Part shown: positions 1 through 39,711 of the stretch, piece after piece
Position numbering within the stretch: position 1 is the first letter of the stretch
How the letters are laid out: every line of letters starts with the position of its first letter
From: Rotaria socialis
Lineage: Eukaryota > Rotifera > Eurotatoria > Philodinida > Philodinidae
Assembly (NCBI GenBank): GCA_905331475.1
Contig: CAJNYU010000505.1
Coordinates: 269,733-333,732 of the forward strand
Direction of reading: 5' to 3'
DNA: 64,000 nt
The notes under the pieces: generated by a model
The model's input: the letters and a program-made list of their open reading frames with translations, nothing else
Database searches by the model: none
Told to the model about the DNA's origin: nothing
Translations under genes and position numbers: made by a program

Positions 1-26942
<26,942 letters not shown>

Positions 26943-27654
26943 GAACAGGTTTTAATCATTTACAATAACACATATAAATATATATATATATATATGAATA
27001 TATGCATATTTTAAGATAATGCGAAAAATAAATTCTTTATCAACAGAATTTGATCAATAATCATGGGTCGATAATGAAAAATAATGAGGAATTCAATTCA
27101 GTTAGGTCATATCTAAATTGACATAAAAAAATGTATATTTTTTGGTTTTTTTCCTTTTCTCCTTCACCACACAATTGGGTTTCACTGAGTGAAAGGTATC
27201 ACAAAATTGAAGAACAAGAAAGATTTTATGAATTTAATCCTATTTGTTGGTCTTTATCTGATGTCGGTTGTTGTTGTTGATTTATTATTTCCGGCCAATT
27301 TTACTAATATGAATAATTATCAGTCAAATAAATTTCTGAAAACTTTCATAAAAAACTGAACAATATTCGAGTATATGGAGATATTTTATTTGATTAAAAG
27401 ATTTTGTGATGCGACATCTATATATAAAATATAAAATCCATTAACTCGATTGATGAATTCTAATTAATCGCTCATCATTTTTTTGAAATTTAAATCAAAA
27501 GTAATTTTATTTTTTAATGTATCATCGGGTTCTTATTGGATAATTATCTAATGTCGTCTATCTATCAGTACGTAATTACACCTGACTAAACATTATTTGT
27601 TAAAAACTGATGTTGAAATGAGTATCAGTTCGTTTTTTCATAGTTTATAAAGTG
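26943..27654. promoter_or_regulatory. Shared 712-bp head-to-head region between unc-13 and cactin
   Basis: The two genes diverge from this stretch (unc-13 ATG at 26942 on minus, cactin ATG at 27655 on plus), so their promoters must lie here unless non-coding upstream exons exist. It is AT-rich, with a TA dinucleotide run around 26974-26994. No other gene was found in it. Confidence 0.5.
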
Positions 27655-30600
27655 ATGGGTCATTCGAAGCATAAAAAGCATCATCGTAGACATCATCGGA
27701 GTACAGATAAAAGCGATGATGATGATCGTAAAGATCGAAGTGGTGATCGTCGTCAATCTTCGCCAACTTCTTCATCTAGTAATGATTCAACAGGCACTGA
27801 CGAAGAAGAATATCGTGAAAAACAAATATCAAACAAAGGTAAAACAATGGAAGAGATTGAAGAAGAACGTCAAGCTATGAAAGCTGAGAAAAAGTAAAAA
27901 CAATGCATTTTTTTTCTTAAAGGTTCATTAATAATTTATATGACTTAGACGACAACGTGAACTTCGAAAAGTATATGAAACTTCACATGAAAAACGTCAA
28001 CGACGTCTAGCTAAAAAATTGGAAAAAGAAAAAAAGAAGAAAACTGCTCTTGGTTGGGATGCCGAACACATGGTTTGAATTTCTTATTTTGTCTTTTTTT
28101 CCTGAAATCAATTTTTATTTGAATAGGGTATGACAAATGCAAATAACCCATATGGAGATGAAAAATTACTCGACACATTTGTTTGGGAAAAAAAATTACA
28201 GAAAAAAGGCTTATCAGATGTTCCAGCTGAGCGTCTTAAAGTCCTAACAGCGCAACGGGTTGAAGAAAATAAAGTACGATTTAATTCGATGGAGAAAAAG
28301 CAAACAAATATTTTTATATTCTGATTTCAGATTGAATTAGAAAAATTAAAAAAGCAACGATTAGAACGTGAAAGTCAAAAAGAAGTTATGGAAAAAGAAA
28401 AAGAATTTTTGCAAAGAATTAAAGAAGCCGAATACTATCGGGAATGGGAAAAACAAGAAGATTCATTTCATTATAATCAAGTTCGACTTCGTTCAAAAAT
28501 TCGAATAGCTGATGGTCGAGCGAAACCAATTGATCTTCTTGCTCATTACATCAATGATGATGACGATGATTTAGCTGTGGAAATGCATGAACCATCAACT
28601 TATTTAAATGGTTTGACTATTCGCGATCTAGAAGATTTATTAGCTGATATTCGAGTTTACACAGAATTAGAACAACAACAAAAATCTGGAACTATAGCAC
28701 ACAATTACGATGCACAATATTGGCAAGATATTACAACTATAACAGAAGATGAATTAGCAAAATTAAAAAAATTATCTTCCCAATTATATCATGATCAAAG
28801 AATCGATGATCGACGGGAAGGTATCAATGCAGCAGTTTTCCAAGATGTTACAGAAACATTTAAAAATAAAACACCACTACAATTGGAACAATTAGAACAA
28901 CGTATAAGGTATGCATCATTTTTATTTGTTCTTGTTTTGTTCGACAAATATTTTCAATTGATTTCTTCGTATATTATCTAACAGATTAGGTTACAAAATA
29001 TTGTGAACTCTAAATTATACGAAAGAAAAGATCATCATGCTCATAGACATCCGTTTTATTCTTTTTTCTTTTTACTCGTGAGAATTTTTTAGGTTCGATA
29101 AATGTAATCTATATTGTGACACTGTTTTACATAATGTATTAGCTTACTATTATTATTATTATGATTTTATTGAGACATTAACAATTAACTACTCAGTTCT
29201 AGTTAGATACAAAGAGAGACTTTCAAACATATGTTCAGATTTAATTTATTTTTTATTAGTTGAGCAACTTTAAGAAAAATTTCTCAAGTATCTTTGTATA
29301 CAGCAAAATACTATCTATGGTTCATTTGTTACATTTGCGCCTAGGCATATCATCAATTCGTTAGTACGAAGTTCTGTTTAGAGTCTAAAAAGAAGGACCA
29401 TAATTGACATCTCTTTATTTCTATAAAATGAGTTTATAGATGATCATCAACATTCGCGAAGAAAATCCCTCCAGTCAAACCTCTTTGCATTTTTGAAGTA
29501 TTGCTATGATAAAAATTGAATCTTATCCTAGAAGAAAAGTCTGAATATATTTTGTGAACAACTCTAAAATTTCATTCTAACAAAGAGGTTTCAACTCTGT
29601 TTATTAAAAATCATTTGATATGATTCCAATCCGAAAATGATTATATGTTTGACAAATAAGTATCTATCGATTTAAACAAAATAGAATAAGATTCTTATTA
29701 ATTAATTCTGTTTTCGTAACTAAATCAATTGAAAAAAAATATTTTGTTTGGTAAGAAAAATAAAAGTGTTAGTTTGTCTGTCTAACAAACGTGATTTTTA
29801 CGACGAGATTCACAGTTTTATGCATTTGATTTTCGAAATAATAATATACCACATTTGCAAAGTCTTAAATATTATGATGAAATATGATTCAGCATTAAGA
29901 TATTTAATTTAGAAATAAAAACTAATTACACGAAGAGTCTTTCGTAATTTGAGTAGACAGTCATCATTTATTTCATAATGTTGTATAACTTTTCTATTCT
30001 ATTAGAATGATATTTCGCAGAATAGAAAACAACAGTGAACTCTGTTGTAAGCAATTATTTATTGATCTACAGAAAGTCTTTAAAATAGATCGTTGATATG
30101 TTTCTAGTTGATCATACACTTAGAAAGTTTCAAATAAGCAACCTAACAAAAGAATAATAGAAACATTTTATTATCAAGTACTTTTTATTTAGATCAAAAA
30201 TTGAAAATGAAAAAGGTATTGACATTGCCTATTGGGAATCATTATTGTCTCAGTTACAAGCACATATGGCTCGTGCACGTCTTCGTGATCGTCATCAATT
30301 AACATTGAAACGAAAGTTACAAAAAATAAAACAAGAACAAGGTATTTTTCATGCACCTTCAACAATATCGTCTAAAAGTTCTTCAACATCAACAATATCA
30401 AAAAAGAAAGATAATGAAAATAATCAAATAAATTCATTTAATGATAACGATATTGAATCCAATGAAGATTTAGAAAATAAATGTTTACGTGAATATGAAC
30501 AAGGTCGTTATTCGCCGATATTATTCAATATAAATGAACTTGATCTCGAAGTTCAAAAACGCTGTACAGATGAAACAGATGATTGGGAAAAATTAAAACA

Positions 30601-32339
30601 ACAACGTGAATCGGTTATTAAATCTGGTTCTGTTAAACCAGATGTTGAAGATGCCTTTGAAGCTTTTGCTAGAAGTATGGGTAGTTTAACGGCCGATGAT
30701 ACTATGATTAATACTGTTGTACCCATGGATGTTCAATATTTATGGTCAGATAAATATCGACCGAGAAAACCACGTGTTTTTAATAAAGTTCATACCGTAT
30801 GTATACAAATATTTCTGTTATATTTTTATTAAAAATGAAATAATATCGATATTTTCAGGGTTATGATTGGAATCAATATAATAAAAAACATTATGATACA
30901 GATAATCCACCACCAAAAACTGTTCAAGGTTATAAATTCAATGTAAGTCAATTTTTATTCTTTTTATAAAATGACTTTTGATTAGAAATTTGTAAAAATT
31001 AGTTATTTTGCTGTTAGATAAATTGAATAGATTTGTTTAGAGAAATATTGCTTTTAAATTAGTCAAACTCTACTCTTTGTAGTAAAAATTTCATACAACT
31101 TATACTACAATACGAATATTGCATTAAATTTCAGGAATCTCAAACTCCGTTTGAATTTTGTTTGTACAAAGAAAGTCTTGAAACTGATTAAAAATTGCTC
31201 TGTTGAGGTTCTGTATATTGTAGAAATTTGAATCAAGCTTTCAATATTTTGTGAAAACTAAAAATTCTTTATATGATTTCTATATGAATACTGAAAATTG
31301 ATGTTAATTTTCAAATCAGTAGGGTTAGATTAATCAGAAACATCAAGAAAAACTCGATGAGTGAGCGTAGTTTATTGGAATAGTTTCAAGCCGTTTGATT
31401 TACTTCTACCTTGAAATAACAAAAATTACATTTATTGTTGTATAAGAGCGATAATGAATGATATGGTTTTAGTAATAAATGAGTGTTATATTAGAACCAA
31501 TGAAAGTATTTGAAATACTCATACGAAATTATTTTGATTAAGGTTGATGTCAATGCAAATTTTCAAGTCGAAGTTTGACAATTCAGTTTTTCCTTGCATT
31601 CCTAATACGAACTTGGATATTTATCTTGAACATTCATGTAAAAATGTCATATTTCCTTCAAAATATGTTATCAACTTTGATCTATTTCATTTGAAAATGC
31701 ATTTAAGTGTTTTTTTTGTTTTGCTTTAACTATATTACATAAGGACTAAAGAAGTAAAACATGAATAAATATTGAAGCTAGTAAGACTTGCTGTTTTTCA
31801 CATACTTCAGTTTTTTTTATAGATTTTTCTTTTTCTTTTATAACTAAATTTCTCGTGCTTTACCAGGAGAGCGATATTTTATCCGTAATTTTTTCAAATT
31901 TATCAAACTGAAAAAAAAATTTAAAAGAGCAACTTCATATCTGTAATAAGAAGTGCTTCAAAATTTTATAAATTGTTGTCTTTTTTTTTCTTTAGATTTT
32001 CTATCCTGATTTGATTGATAAAACTAAAACACCTTCATACAGTCTGGTAAGTATTTGCGTTTGAATACATTATTTTATTTATTTTACTTGTTTTATTTAG
32101 ACTGTTTGTGAAGATAATAGAGATTTTTCAATTCTTAAATTTCATGCTGGACCACCATATGAAGTAAATAAAAATCAAGTAAAAAAATGTATATTCAATG
32201 TTTAATTATTTAGGATATTGCATTCAAGATCGTTAGTAAAGAATGGGATTATTCATACAAACATGGATTTCGGTGTCATTTTCAAAATGGAATATTTCAA
32301 TTATGGTTTCACTTTCGTAAATGGAAATATCGTCGATAA
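27655..32339 (+). CDS. CACTIN: Cactin, spliceosome-associated factor
   Basis: Nine exons: 27655-27893, 27949-28072, 28127-28273, 28331-28908, 30193-30796, 30859-30942, 31996-32046, 32101-32163, 32214-32339, giving 671 aa with all phases agreeing. Cactin is a nuclear protein of the spliceosome needed for efficient splicing and, in flies, linked to IkB/Rel signalling. The N-terminus is basic and Ser/Asp-rich (MGHSKHKKHHRRHHRS), followed by charged coiled coil with the conserved LGWDAEHM and NPYGDEKLLDTFVWEKKL. The middle domain has AYWESLLSQLQAHMARARLRDRHQ. The highly conserved C-terminal domain includes YKFN.FYPDLIDKTKTPSYSL and ends FHFRKWKYRR. GTG directly precedes the ATG; ATG at 27655 is used. 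Introns 28909-30192 and 30943-31995 are large and hold nothing recognisable. Confidence 0.95.
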
Positions 32340-33027
32340 ACTCTTTGTTTTTCTCGTTTATGATTTTCTTATGTTAAATATTGTCTTGTATGATCTAAAG
32401 TTTCAATATAAAAACGGGTCTGATGAAAATTAAAAGACCAACATCCAATACTCATCGTTTTCATTTGAATTTTTACTTCTGATAACAAATATATTTTATT
32501 TTTAGATTGAATATAATTATTATCAAACCAGATCCTTTTTTTTCAGAGTATGATAATGAAAGTATATTTTGACTATTCTTCTACTCACGCTTTTCGTATA
32601 TTCTGTTCGATTATTTCGTTGGATTGTCTACTAAAAGACATTATCTGATAGCTAGTGAAATATGATATGGAATTGAATAAATGAAAACAGGTAACAACTG
32701 TTGTGCTAGGTTGAGTATCTTGAATGGCAATTTGTTTTCATGCATTCCATCAAAATTTTATTTTAGTTAGTTTTTTTCATCTATTTTATTCGATTAGCTT
32801 TGAATAAAAATAATATTAGAAGATAAACTTGATCATATTTATTATTTTGTACTAATAGAATTATATTATTGCAAAAACTATTTCGATCTTTGAGGTAGTG
32901 CAGCGTTTTGCATGAATATATTTAAAATATAGATATGAATCGATCAAATGTTTTGATATTTGTCAACTCTTAAATATCTTTCGACTGATCATGCAATATT
33001 TTCAGATATTTAAAAACAAAAAATAGA
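32340..33027 (+). other. Intergenic region, nothing recognised
   Basis: AT-rich sequence between cactin and the C18orf32-like gene, presumably the 3' UTR of the first and promoter of the second. No conserved ORF, repeat or RNA was seen. Confidence 0.6.
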
Positions 33028-33438
33028 ATGGTCTGTGTACCGTGTATTTTCGTTGGGTTAGCTATTGTTATTTGGTGCAAATTTCTTGAACCTTATATAA
33101 GACCAATTTATGAAAGACTTTGTCAATATTATCCACCATTTAGAATAATTGGTGATCAAATGGGAACTTGGGCGGGTAAAATCGAAAGATTTGGAGAAAA
33201 ATTTGGTATTCGCATGCCCGAATCATGTCCTATGCCAAAGAAAAACAAAAATCTTTCTAAAGTAACAGAAAACTTTCAGTCGTTTGAAAGACTGAAAAAA
33301 ATAAAATTTCAATTGTGCTTTTAGTCTCCATCTGATGACAGCAATAAATTATATCCTGATCTAAAAACAACAACAACCACGGCTGATGATGCAGATATTC
33401 ATCATCGCACAACTTCGTCTCCATTAAATAACGAATGA
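33028..33438 (+). CDS. C18orf32/UPF0729-like small membrane-anchored protein
   Basis: Two exons, 33028-33261 and 33325-33438, giving 115 aa. The start MVCVPCIFVGLAIVIWCKFLEPYI.P matches the UPF0729 family (human C18orf32), which begins with the Met-Val-Cys-x-Pro-Cys motif, a hydrophobic N-terminal segment and a conserved KFLEPYI. The family is small (about 76 aa in human) and associated with ER and lipid-droplet membranes. Residues 4-18 form the single hydrophobic segment. The middle has an amphipathic stretch (GTWAGKIERFGEKFG) and the tail is polar, rich in Thr and Asp. The donor at 33262 and acceptor at 33323-33324 are canonical; reading through would add unrelated residues and stop at once. 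The protein is longer than human, with a lineage-specific C-terminus. Confidence 0.85.
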
Positions 33439-34637
33439 AAGATTGTCATCGAAGGAACAAATAAACTTGCAATTATTTTCGTCACCTTTTTTTTATCGTT
33501 TAATTCCCACTATGTTTCTTGTTGTTGCTTTCAGTCAAAACTTTAACCATTCATTCTAATAAATATTGTCTAATCAAATTATAATAAGGAAAATTTAAAA
33601 GATCTCAAAATGAGTTATCAAAAAAAGAAAACTTCAATTTCAGTTTCAGGTTTAATACCTTTTAAAGAATGATCCGTCAATATTTGATAGAAAAATTTTT
33701 CAGATAAACAAATTGATTGAAATCACAATAAATTAGTACGTTCATCATAATATACAGTCAGACAAAGATTTTGGGAAAACATGTTAGTTACAATCTCAGT
33801 CATGATTATGAGCTCTCTGAAAGTGAAAATTTTTCGAAAATAAATGTTTTTTTTTCCAAGTTGTATCTGTTTGGATAGTTTTATTTAAAGCGGAGTTTTT
33901 ATTTTGTTGCGGTACTGTGATATAATCTCATATAAACAAGAATAAATGTTTAAATGATGTTAGAGCGAATTTAGATTTACATATAATGAAAAAAAGAATG
34001 CACAATAACTCGTTGATCTGAGGAGTCAAAAGGCTAAGCTCGGGAAACAAACAGATTTACTTGTACATAGAAATGTTTCAACTCATTTCTTCGGTAACAG
34101 GTAGTGGTGTAATACGTTTGAATATATTTTTATACTTCAACGCGGATCACAAGAAAGACGAGTGTGTAAGTGCCCATGGATAATCTGTTTATCGTCGTCG
34201 ATGACAATTACACTAGCTGTGATGCGCCGATAAAATAACAGGAGAAAAACACAAACTTATAGCCATTAAAACATATAATAAAGGAATTCACAATAGTTCG
34301 AAGTATCAATTTGCTGAATTAAAGAAAGCAACATTTTACCCTCTTAAACTATATATGTTGGCGCCCTCTATCAACGAATTTTTGTATATCTTTAACAATA
34401 AAATAATTAATAGAAATTGATTTAAAAGATAACAAACAAGAATTATAGTTATAATATCATACTAGAAATGGTAAGACTGAAGTAGATATATATGAAGGAT
34501 ATTTTGCTAACTTTTTGTTGGATTTTAAAAAGTGGCAAATAAGTATAGAGGTCTTTGTCTTATCCCCTTTCCGTTCATGTGATCGTTATAGTTTTTCATT
34601 ATAGTGAATTGTTGGTGTTTTAAATTAAAAAACTATC
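33439..34637 (+). other. Intergenic region upstream of fzr, nothing recognised
   Basis: About 1.2 kb. A slightly more GC-rich patch (34135-34240) stands out from its surroundings but shows no ORF or known motif. The promoter of fzr/Cdh1 is presumably here. Confidence 0.5.
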
Positions 34638-37267
34638 ATGGAGCCTGACTTCGAACGTCGCTTAATACGATCAATGTCAGGTTGTTCATCCCTTTCTTCG
34701 TCACCATTTTCATCACCAGTATCCTCTCCATCACCGATCAAACACAGTGATCGTTTCATTCCACTTCGATCTTTATCTCAACCATCAGCATTTTTTATTG
34801 ATCAAGAACAGATGCATAAAGGACCGATGGTTGATAAAAAGTCTGCTCGAGATCTTTCAATAACGGCAACCACAACAAATACAGGTACAAATTCTTCAAC
34901 GAATGGAACGACCATAGCTGCTGATCGAACAAAAGATATTTTGACTTACCAAGCTTTACTACAAAATGAAATGTTTGGCACACAAATTGATAGTCTATAT
35001 GATGAACAACATATGAATAGTGTTTATTCAAATAGTAACAGTAATCATCAGCATTTAACAGGAAATACAAATCAACCCGGAACTATCGATTCACCTATGA
35101 ACGGAGGAGTTAATACTCAAGGAGGAAACGCAACAGTAAATGTACAATCTGTCGGAGGATTAATTCATACAACATCTATATCTGGAAATACTGTACGTAG
35201 ATATATTTTCATTGAAATATTTTCATGTGTAGTCTTCAACAAAAATTTTTTATTCAGTTTTTGTGTTTGATTAATCGAAGAAACCGAGTTATCTATCCAG
35301 TTAAATAGACTCAATTTCATTATTTTCATTCAATTAATAGTTTATCTTGAGAATATGATTTCTCACTAATCTGTTTTTTCGACTAAATATCAATCAAGTG
35401 AACCTTCTATTTTTCAGTTGATCAAAATTTCATTTGTTGAACTATTGATAAGTTCTAATTGACTCGATGTGAACCATATTATCTTTAGAACTCTCTTGTA
35501 TAGTTAATAAACTTGATTTATTTCAGTCATCCTGTTTCAGAATTGGAATGAAAATTGATGTAATGCACACTTATTTTTCTGAGACACCACGGATCAGTAT
35601 ACAGGCCACCTTAAATCAATATATCATGAGGAACAATTAAAGTCGAGAACAACGTGTTTCATCTTTCATAGGTGAAGATTGGCACGTAGAGTAGTATAAA
35701 TTTTTTCGAGAATAGTTAAAATGTTTCTAGAACTACTCGGTAAATAAATATAATTTCTTTCATAGCTTATTCTTTGTGTTGAATACATTCTTTCATAGTT
35801 TCAAACGATCTTTATTTTATCAATTTTTCCATGTAACATTGCCATCTGTATCGCTACGTTTCTCTATCATATCTCTAAGAAATAAACACAAACTAATGAT
35901 TCATAATCCGTTAAAATCTATTTGAAAACATTTTAGGGTATTCTTTGTCAATCGTCTCAACAACGTTTACCATATACAAATACGAATTCGAATTTATTAC
36001 GAACACGTGATCCAAACACAATATTTCGTTATTCTGCTCTTCGTAATACAGATGATTTACATTATTCTCCATATTCTCTGTCTCCATTATCGCCGGCTTC
36101 TATTCGCCTTTTACGTTCACCACGTAAACAATTACGCAAAATTCCAAAAACACCATTCAAAGTTCTTGATGCACCGGAACTTCAAGACGATTTTTATTTA
36201 AATTTAGTTGATTGGTCTTCAACAAATATTTTGGCTGTTGGACTAAATGCATCTGTTTATTTATGGAATGCTAATACAAGTAATGTAACACGATTGTGTG
36301 ATTTACAAACTGAATCAGATACAGTAACAAGTGTAGCTTGGAGTGATCGAGGACAATATGTAGCGGTTGGAACTCATAAAGGTAATTCGTATTTTTTCTA
36401 TAATTCTTTTTCATGCAACAATAAAATACTCGTTCAGGTATTGTTCAAATTTGGGATGCAACAACAAATCGTAAAACAGTTTCATTTCCACGTCATACAG
36501 CACGTGTTGGTGCATTAGCATGGAACGATTATTGTATATATTCGGGTTCTCGTGATCGATTTATATTACAAAATGATACACGTTCAAGTAAACAAGAACG
36601 TAAATTAGCTGGACATAGACAAGAAGTATGTGGATTAAAATGGTCCCCTGATAGACAATTATTAGCAAGTGGTGGAAATGACAATCGTCTACTAGTTTGG
36701 AATCAATCCTGTATGAATCCAATACAAATTTATACTGATCATACAGCAGCTGTTAAAGCTATTGCATGGAGTCCACATCAACAAGGTCTTTTAGCTAGTG
36801 GTGGTGGAACAGCTGATCGATATATCCGATTTTGGAATACATTGACTGCACAAAGTTTACAATGTATCGATACTGGATCTCAAGTAAAAATTAATTTTCT
36901 GGAGTTTTTTGTTCTTAATGTTCTCTTTTAGGTATGTAATTTAGCTTGGTCCAAACATTCGAATGAACTTGTTTCAACGGTAAATAAACATTTAGGAATT
37001 TCATATTCTTTTTAAATGTCTGGAGTAAAATTTTAGCATGGTTATTCACAAAATCAAATCGTTGTTTGGAAATATCCATCTATGTTACAATTAGCACGTC
37101 TAACGGGCCATACATTTCGTGTACTATATTTAGCTGTATCACCTGATGGTGAATCAATTGTAACAGGTGCCGGCGATGAAACTCTTCGATTTTGGAATGT
37201 ATTTACAAAATGTCGTGCCAATAAAGAATCTGACAGTGTACTTAATTTATTTAATAAAATTCGATAA
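34638..37267 (+). CDS. fzr: Fizzy-related/Cdh1, APC/C co-activator
   Basis: Five exons: 34638-35192, 35937-36381, 36438-36883, 36932-36979, 37037-37267, giving 574 aa in one frame. Cdh1 loads substrates on the anaphase-promoting complex during mitotic exit and G1. Seen directly: a C-box DRFIP at residues 38-42; [22 protein letters not shown] just before the propeller (from about 254), shared by Cdh1 proteins; WD40 repeats with [14 protein letters not shown] and [13 protein letters not shown]; and a C-terminal Ile-Arg tail that docks on the APC/C. Between the C-box and propeller there is a longer N/T/S-rich insertion than in vertebrates (493-496 aa there). Cdc20 is less likely because the flanking sequences match Cdh1. 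Canonical GT-AG introns; the first is 744 bp. Confidence 0.96.
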
Positions 37268-39028
37268 TGATCAGTTTCTTTTTAGTTTTTTTTTCTTCAT
37301 AAAGATGTGTGTGTGTATTTGTCAGTACTATCAGTCTCACAACAGTCGTATCTTTTCACTATTTATTAATTGTTCTCTGTTGTCTTTTTTTCTCTTCATT
37401 TTATTTGTTTTTTTTTTGAAAATTTTCTCATTTCTTTTTCGTTTTCTTCATCATCGTTTTTTTTATGTATAATACTATGGTTTATGAAGACAATGTGAGT
37501 GTTCCTTTTTGTTTCAATTCTAATATTCACTTCTGTGCATATTTGTGTGTGTAAAGGAAGGTAAAGTAAAATAAGAACGACTCAAAACTGTTATAATATA
37601 TATTTGTTTCATTTTTATTCAATATTTCAATTGGATGATTTTTGATTAGGCTTTATTATTATTAAAAAGTGAATATAGAAATAAACTGAAGATTGATTTG
37701 TGAAAAAAAAGTTGTTGTCAAGAATCAGATCAATAGAGAAAATAATTCATCTTATAAGACAAATGTGGGTTTCAATTCTAAGTGACATTATGTTTTGAGA
37801 GAATAGGTAGCTCAAGAGAAGATCCTCACTCTCATACCATGTACAACTTGACACCCTCAGGCTATTTTAAGAACATTTTGTTGTCTATACTAGTGTTTTT
37901 TTCTCAGGTAACAAAAAATAAATGAAAGTCAAAGTCATTTGCGTGCTAGATAGAAATGAAGCTGTTGAATGTAAAGTAATGAACACGTTTTTCAGTTTAA
38001 AGTTCGACTTTGTAAAACAAGACTTAAGAAACTTCAATGAGCCTCCGCAAATCGATAGAAAATTATCGTCTTATATTCATGTGATTGATATTTAATGTTC
38101 AGCGCACTAATATGCGTTGCCAAGTTGTTCAGTCCAATGACTGCGCATAATAAGAGATTCCAACATAAAAGAAATTAGATAATCAAGATTATATGCTGAT
38201 ACAAAACATTGTTCTCAAAATTCCTTGATTTTTGCAATTACAATGACCAGGCTAATGTATTTGTCGAAATGCTTGCAAATATGCGAAGATGTTTCATTTC
38301 ATCATTTTTTTTCTATTAAATTTTTTCTCGTAGACAAAAGTACCAGGATTTTAATTGTTCTACTACACTGAAGTACTTGGAAAGTAAGTCATGTTACAAT
38401 ACTCTCGTCATACTGATTGCTCGAACAATTCAATACTCGAACTGAATATTAGAATATTGCTTTCGACAGTATTATATGCAACTAATGCACATTGTAGGTC
38501 TTGTTTAAAAATTGCGGTGGTGCTACTTTCAAATAGTTTCATCGTTTTGAATGAGTAGAAATAGAAATACGTTTGGTTCGCTTATCATTGTAAACCTTTT
38601 ATTGTTTTTCTGTTTTTTGCGGAATCAATATGAAAATAATATTTTATCGTTTTTTCTTAGTGACGCATTTCCAGTAAATAAGTGCTTTCTAACTCTACAG
38701 TAAGTTAATGAACAAAATAGATAAGTATGGGTACATTTCTAGATGTAAATATAAATATAGTGTAGACAGACGATCGAGGGTCTATCTATCATTTAAATTT
38801 GTTGTATTCCCTCGATTTCGCCTTTGTTAGTGACGATTACATTTCAATATGATAGTGATATCTATTATATATTTATACATAATACATATGCAATCACTGG
38901 AAAAACAATGACCACTGCGAAGAAAGTAAAAGAAAGAAATAAACGCCGGGCATGAACGACAGATAAACGCTTGGAATGTATCCCTTGATTTTCTTTTGTT
39001 TTTCTCTTTGCTCGATACAATATAAATA
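37268..39028. other. Non-coding stretch downstream of fzr, nothing recognised
   Basis: Starts with the pyrimidine-rich fzr 3' UTR (37270-37460). The remainder shows no conserved coding segment or clear repeat. Confidence 0.5.
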
Positions 39029-39711
39029 CCCTAGTGAAACATCTTGTAAGTAAGATCTTGGCCAAGATCTTGGGTACAGATAAGTGAACAGATCTTGAAA
39101 ATTTAGGTACAAGATAATACAGTTATCTTGTACCCAAGATCTTATTACAGATCTTAAGTAAGAATTCATAACATCTTGAATGATGCATTCTGAAAGTATG
39201 TTTGGTATTTTTTCAATATATTTTAATATTAACTATTCCTGTCCCGAATAGCTCAAGCAAATCAGATGTTGAGATCTGACCGGCTTTAAGTTGGTCCGAT
39301 ATTCGCCAGACCAATCTAGGGTAGTCCTCTCTCGGCCATCGACCGAGATCAGCATCCTCTCGATTAATCAATAGTCGAGAAATAGTTTAGAAAAATACTT
39401 ATTTTGTAAAGTTATGTTTTTGCATGTTCAATCATGTTGCTTATATTCTGTTCTGTATGCATAAAAAAAACGGTGAATGACTAGATAGCCTATCTAAATA
39501 AGCTAATGATGTCGCTTTCTGTTTTACTCAAGATCTTGTGAGAAGATAATAGTAAAAGAAATCGTTGCCATGATCTTGCTAAGATCTTAGGTACAGATTC
39601 ATCAGATAGGACAAGATCTGAACAAGCGAATTATATTTTAAAGATCTTGATAAGATCTTACCTGCCAATCCCAAGATTTCAGGATCTTACTTACAAGATG
39701 TTTCACTAGGG
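39029..39711. mobile_element. Non-autonomous DNA element with 29-bp terminal inverted repeats
   Basis: The left end starts CCCTAGTGAAACATCTTGTA and continues to GATC (29 bp); the right end is its exact reverse complement ending ACTAGGG. The 683-bp interior holds many copies of AAGATCTT and its extensions, some as short hairpins (for example 39100-39140, GGTACAAGATAA..TTATCTTGTACC). No ORF. I cannot define a target duplication: TA precedes the left end but CA follows the right end. Superfamily unassigned. Confidence 0.8.

Noticed and set aside
34795-35070. 91-codon minus ORF opposite fzr exon 1
   Set aside because: Antisense shadow of the low-complexity fzr N-terminus.
39240-39380. Possible tRNA-like GC-richer hairpin region
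   Set aside because: No A-box/B-box consensus or cloverleaf could be drawn; it lies inside the 39029-39711 element.
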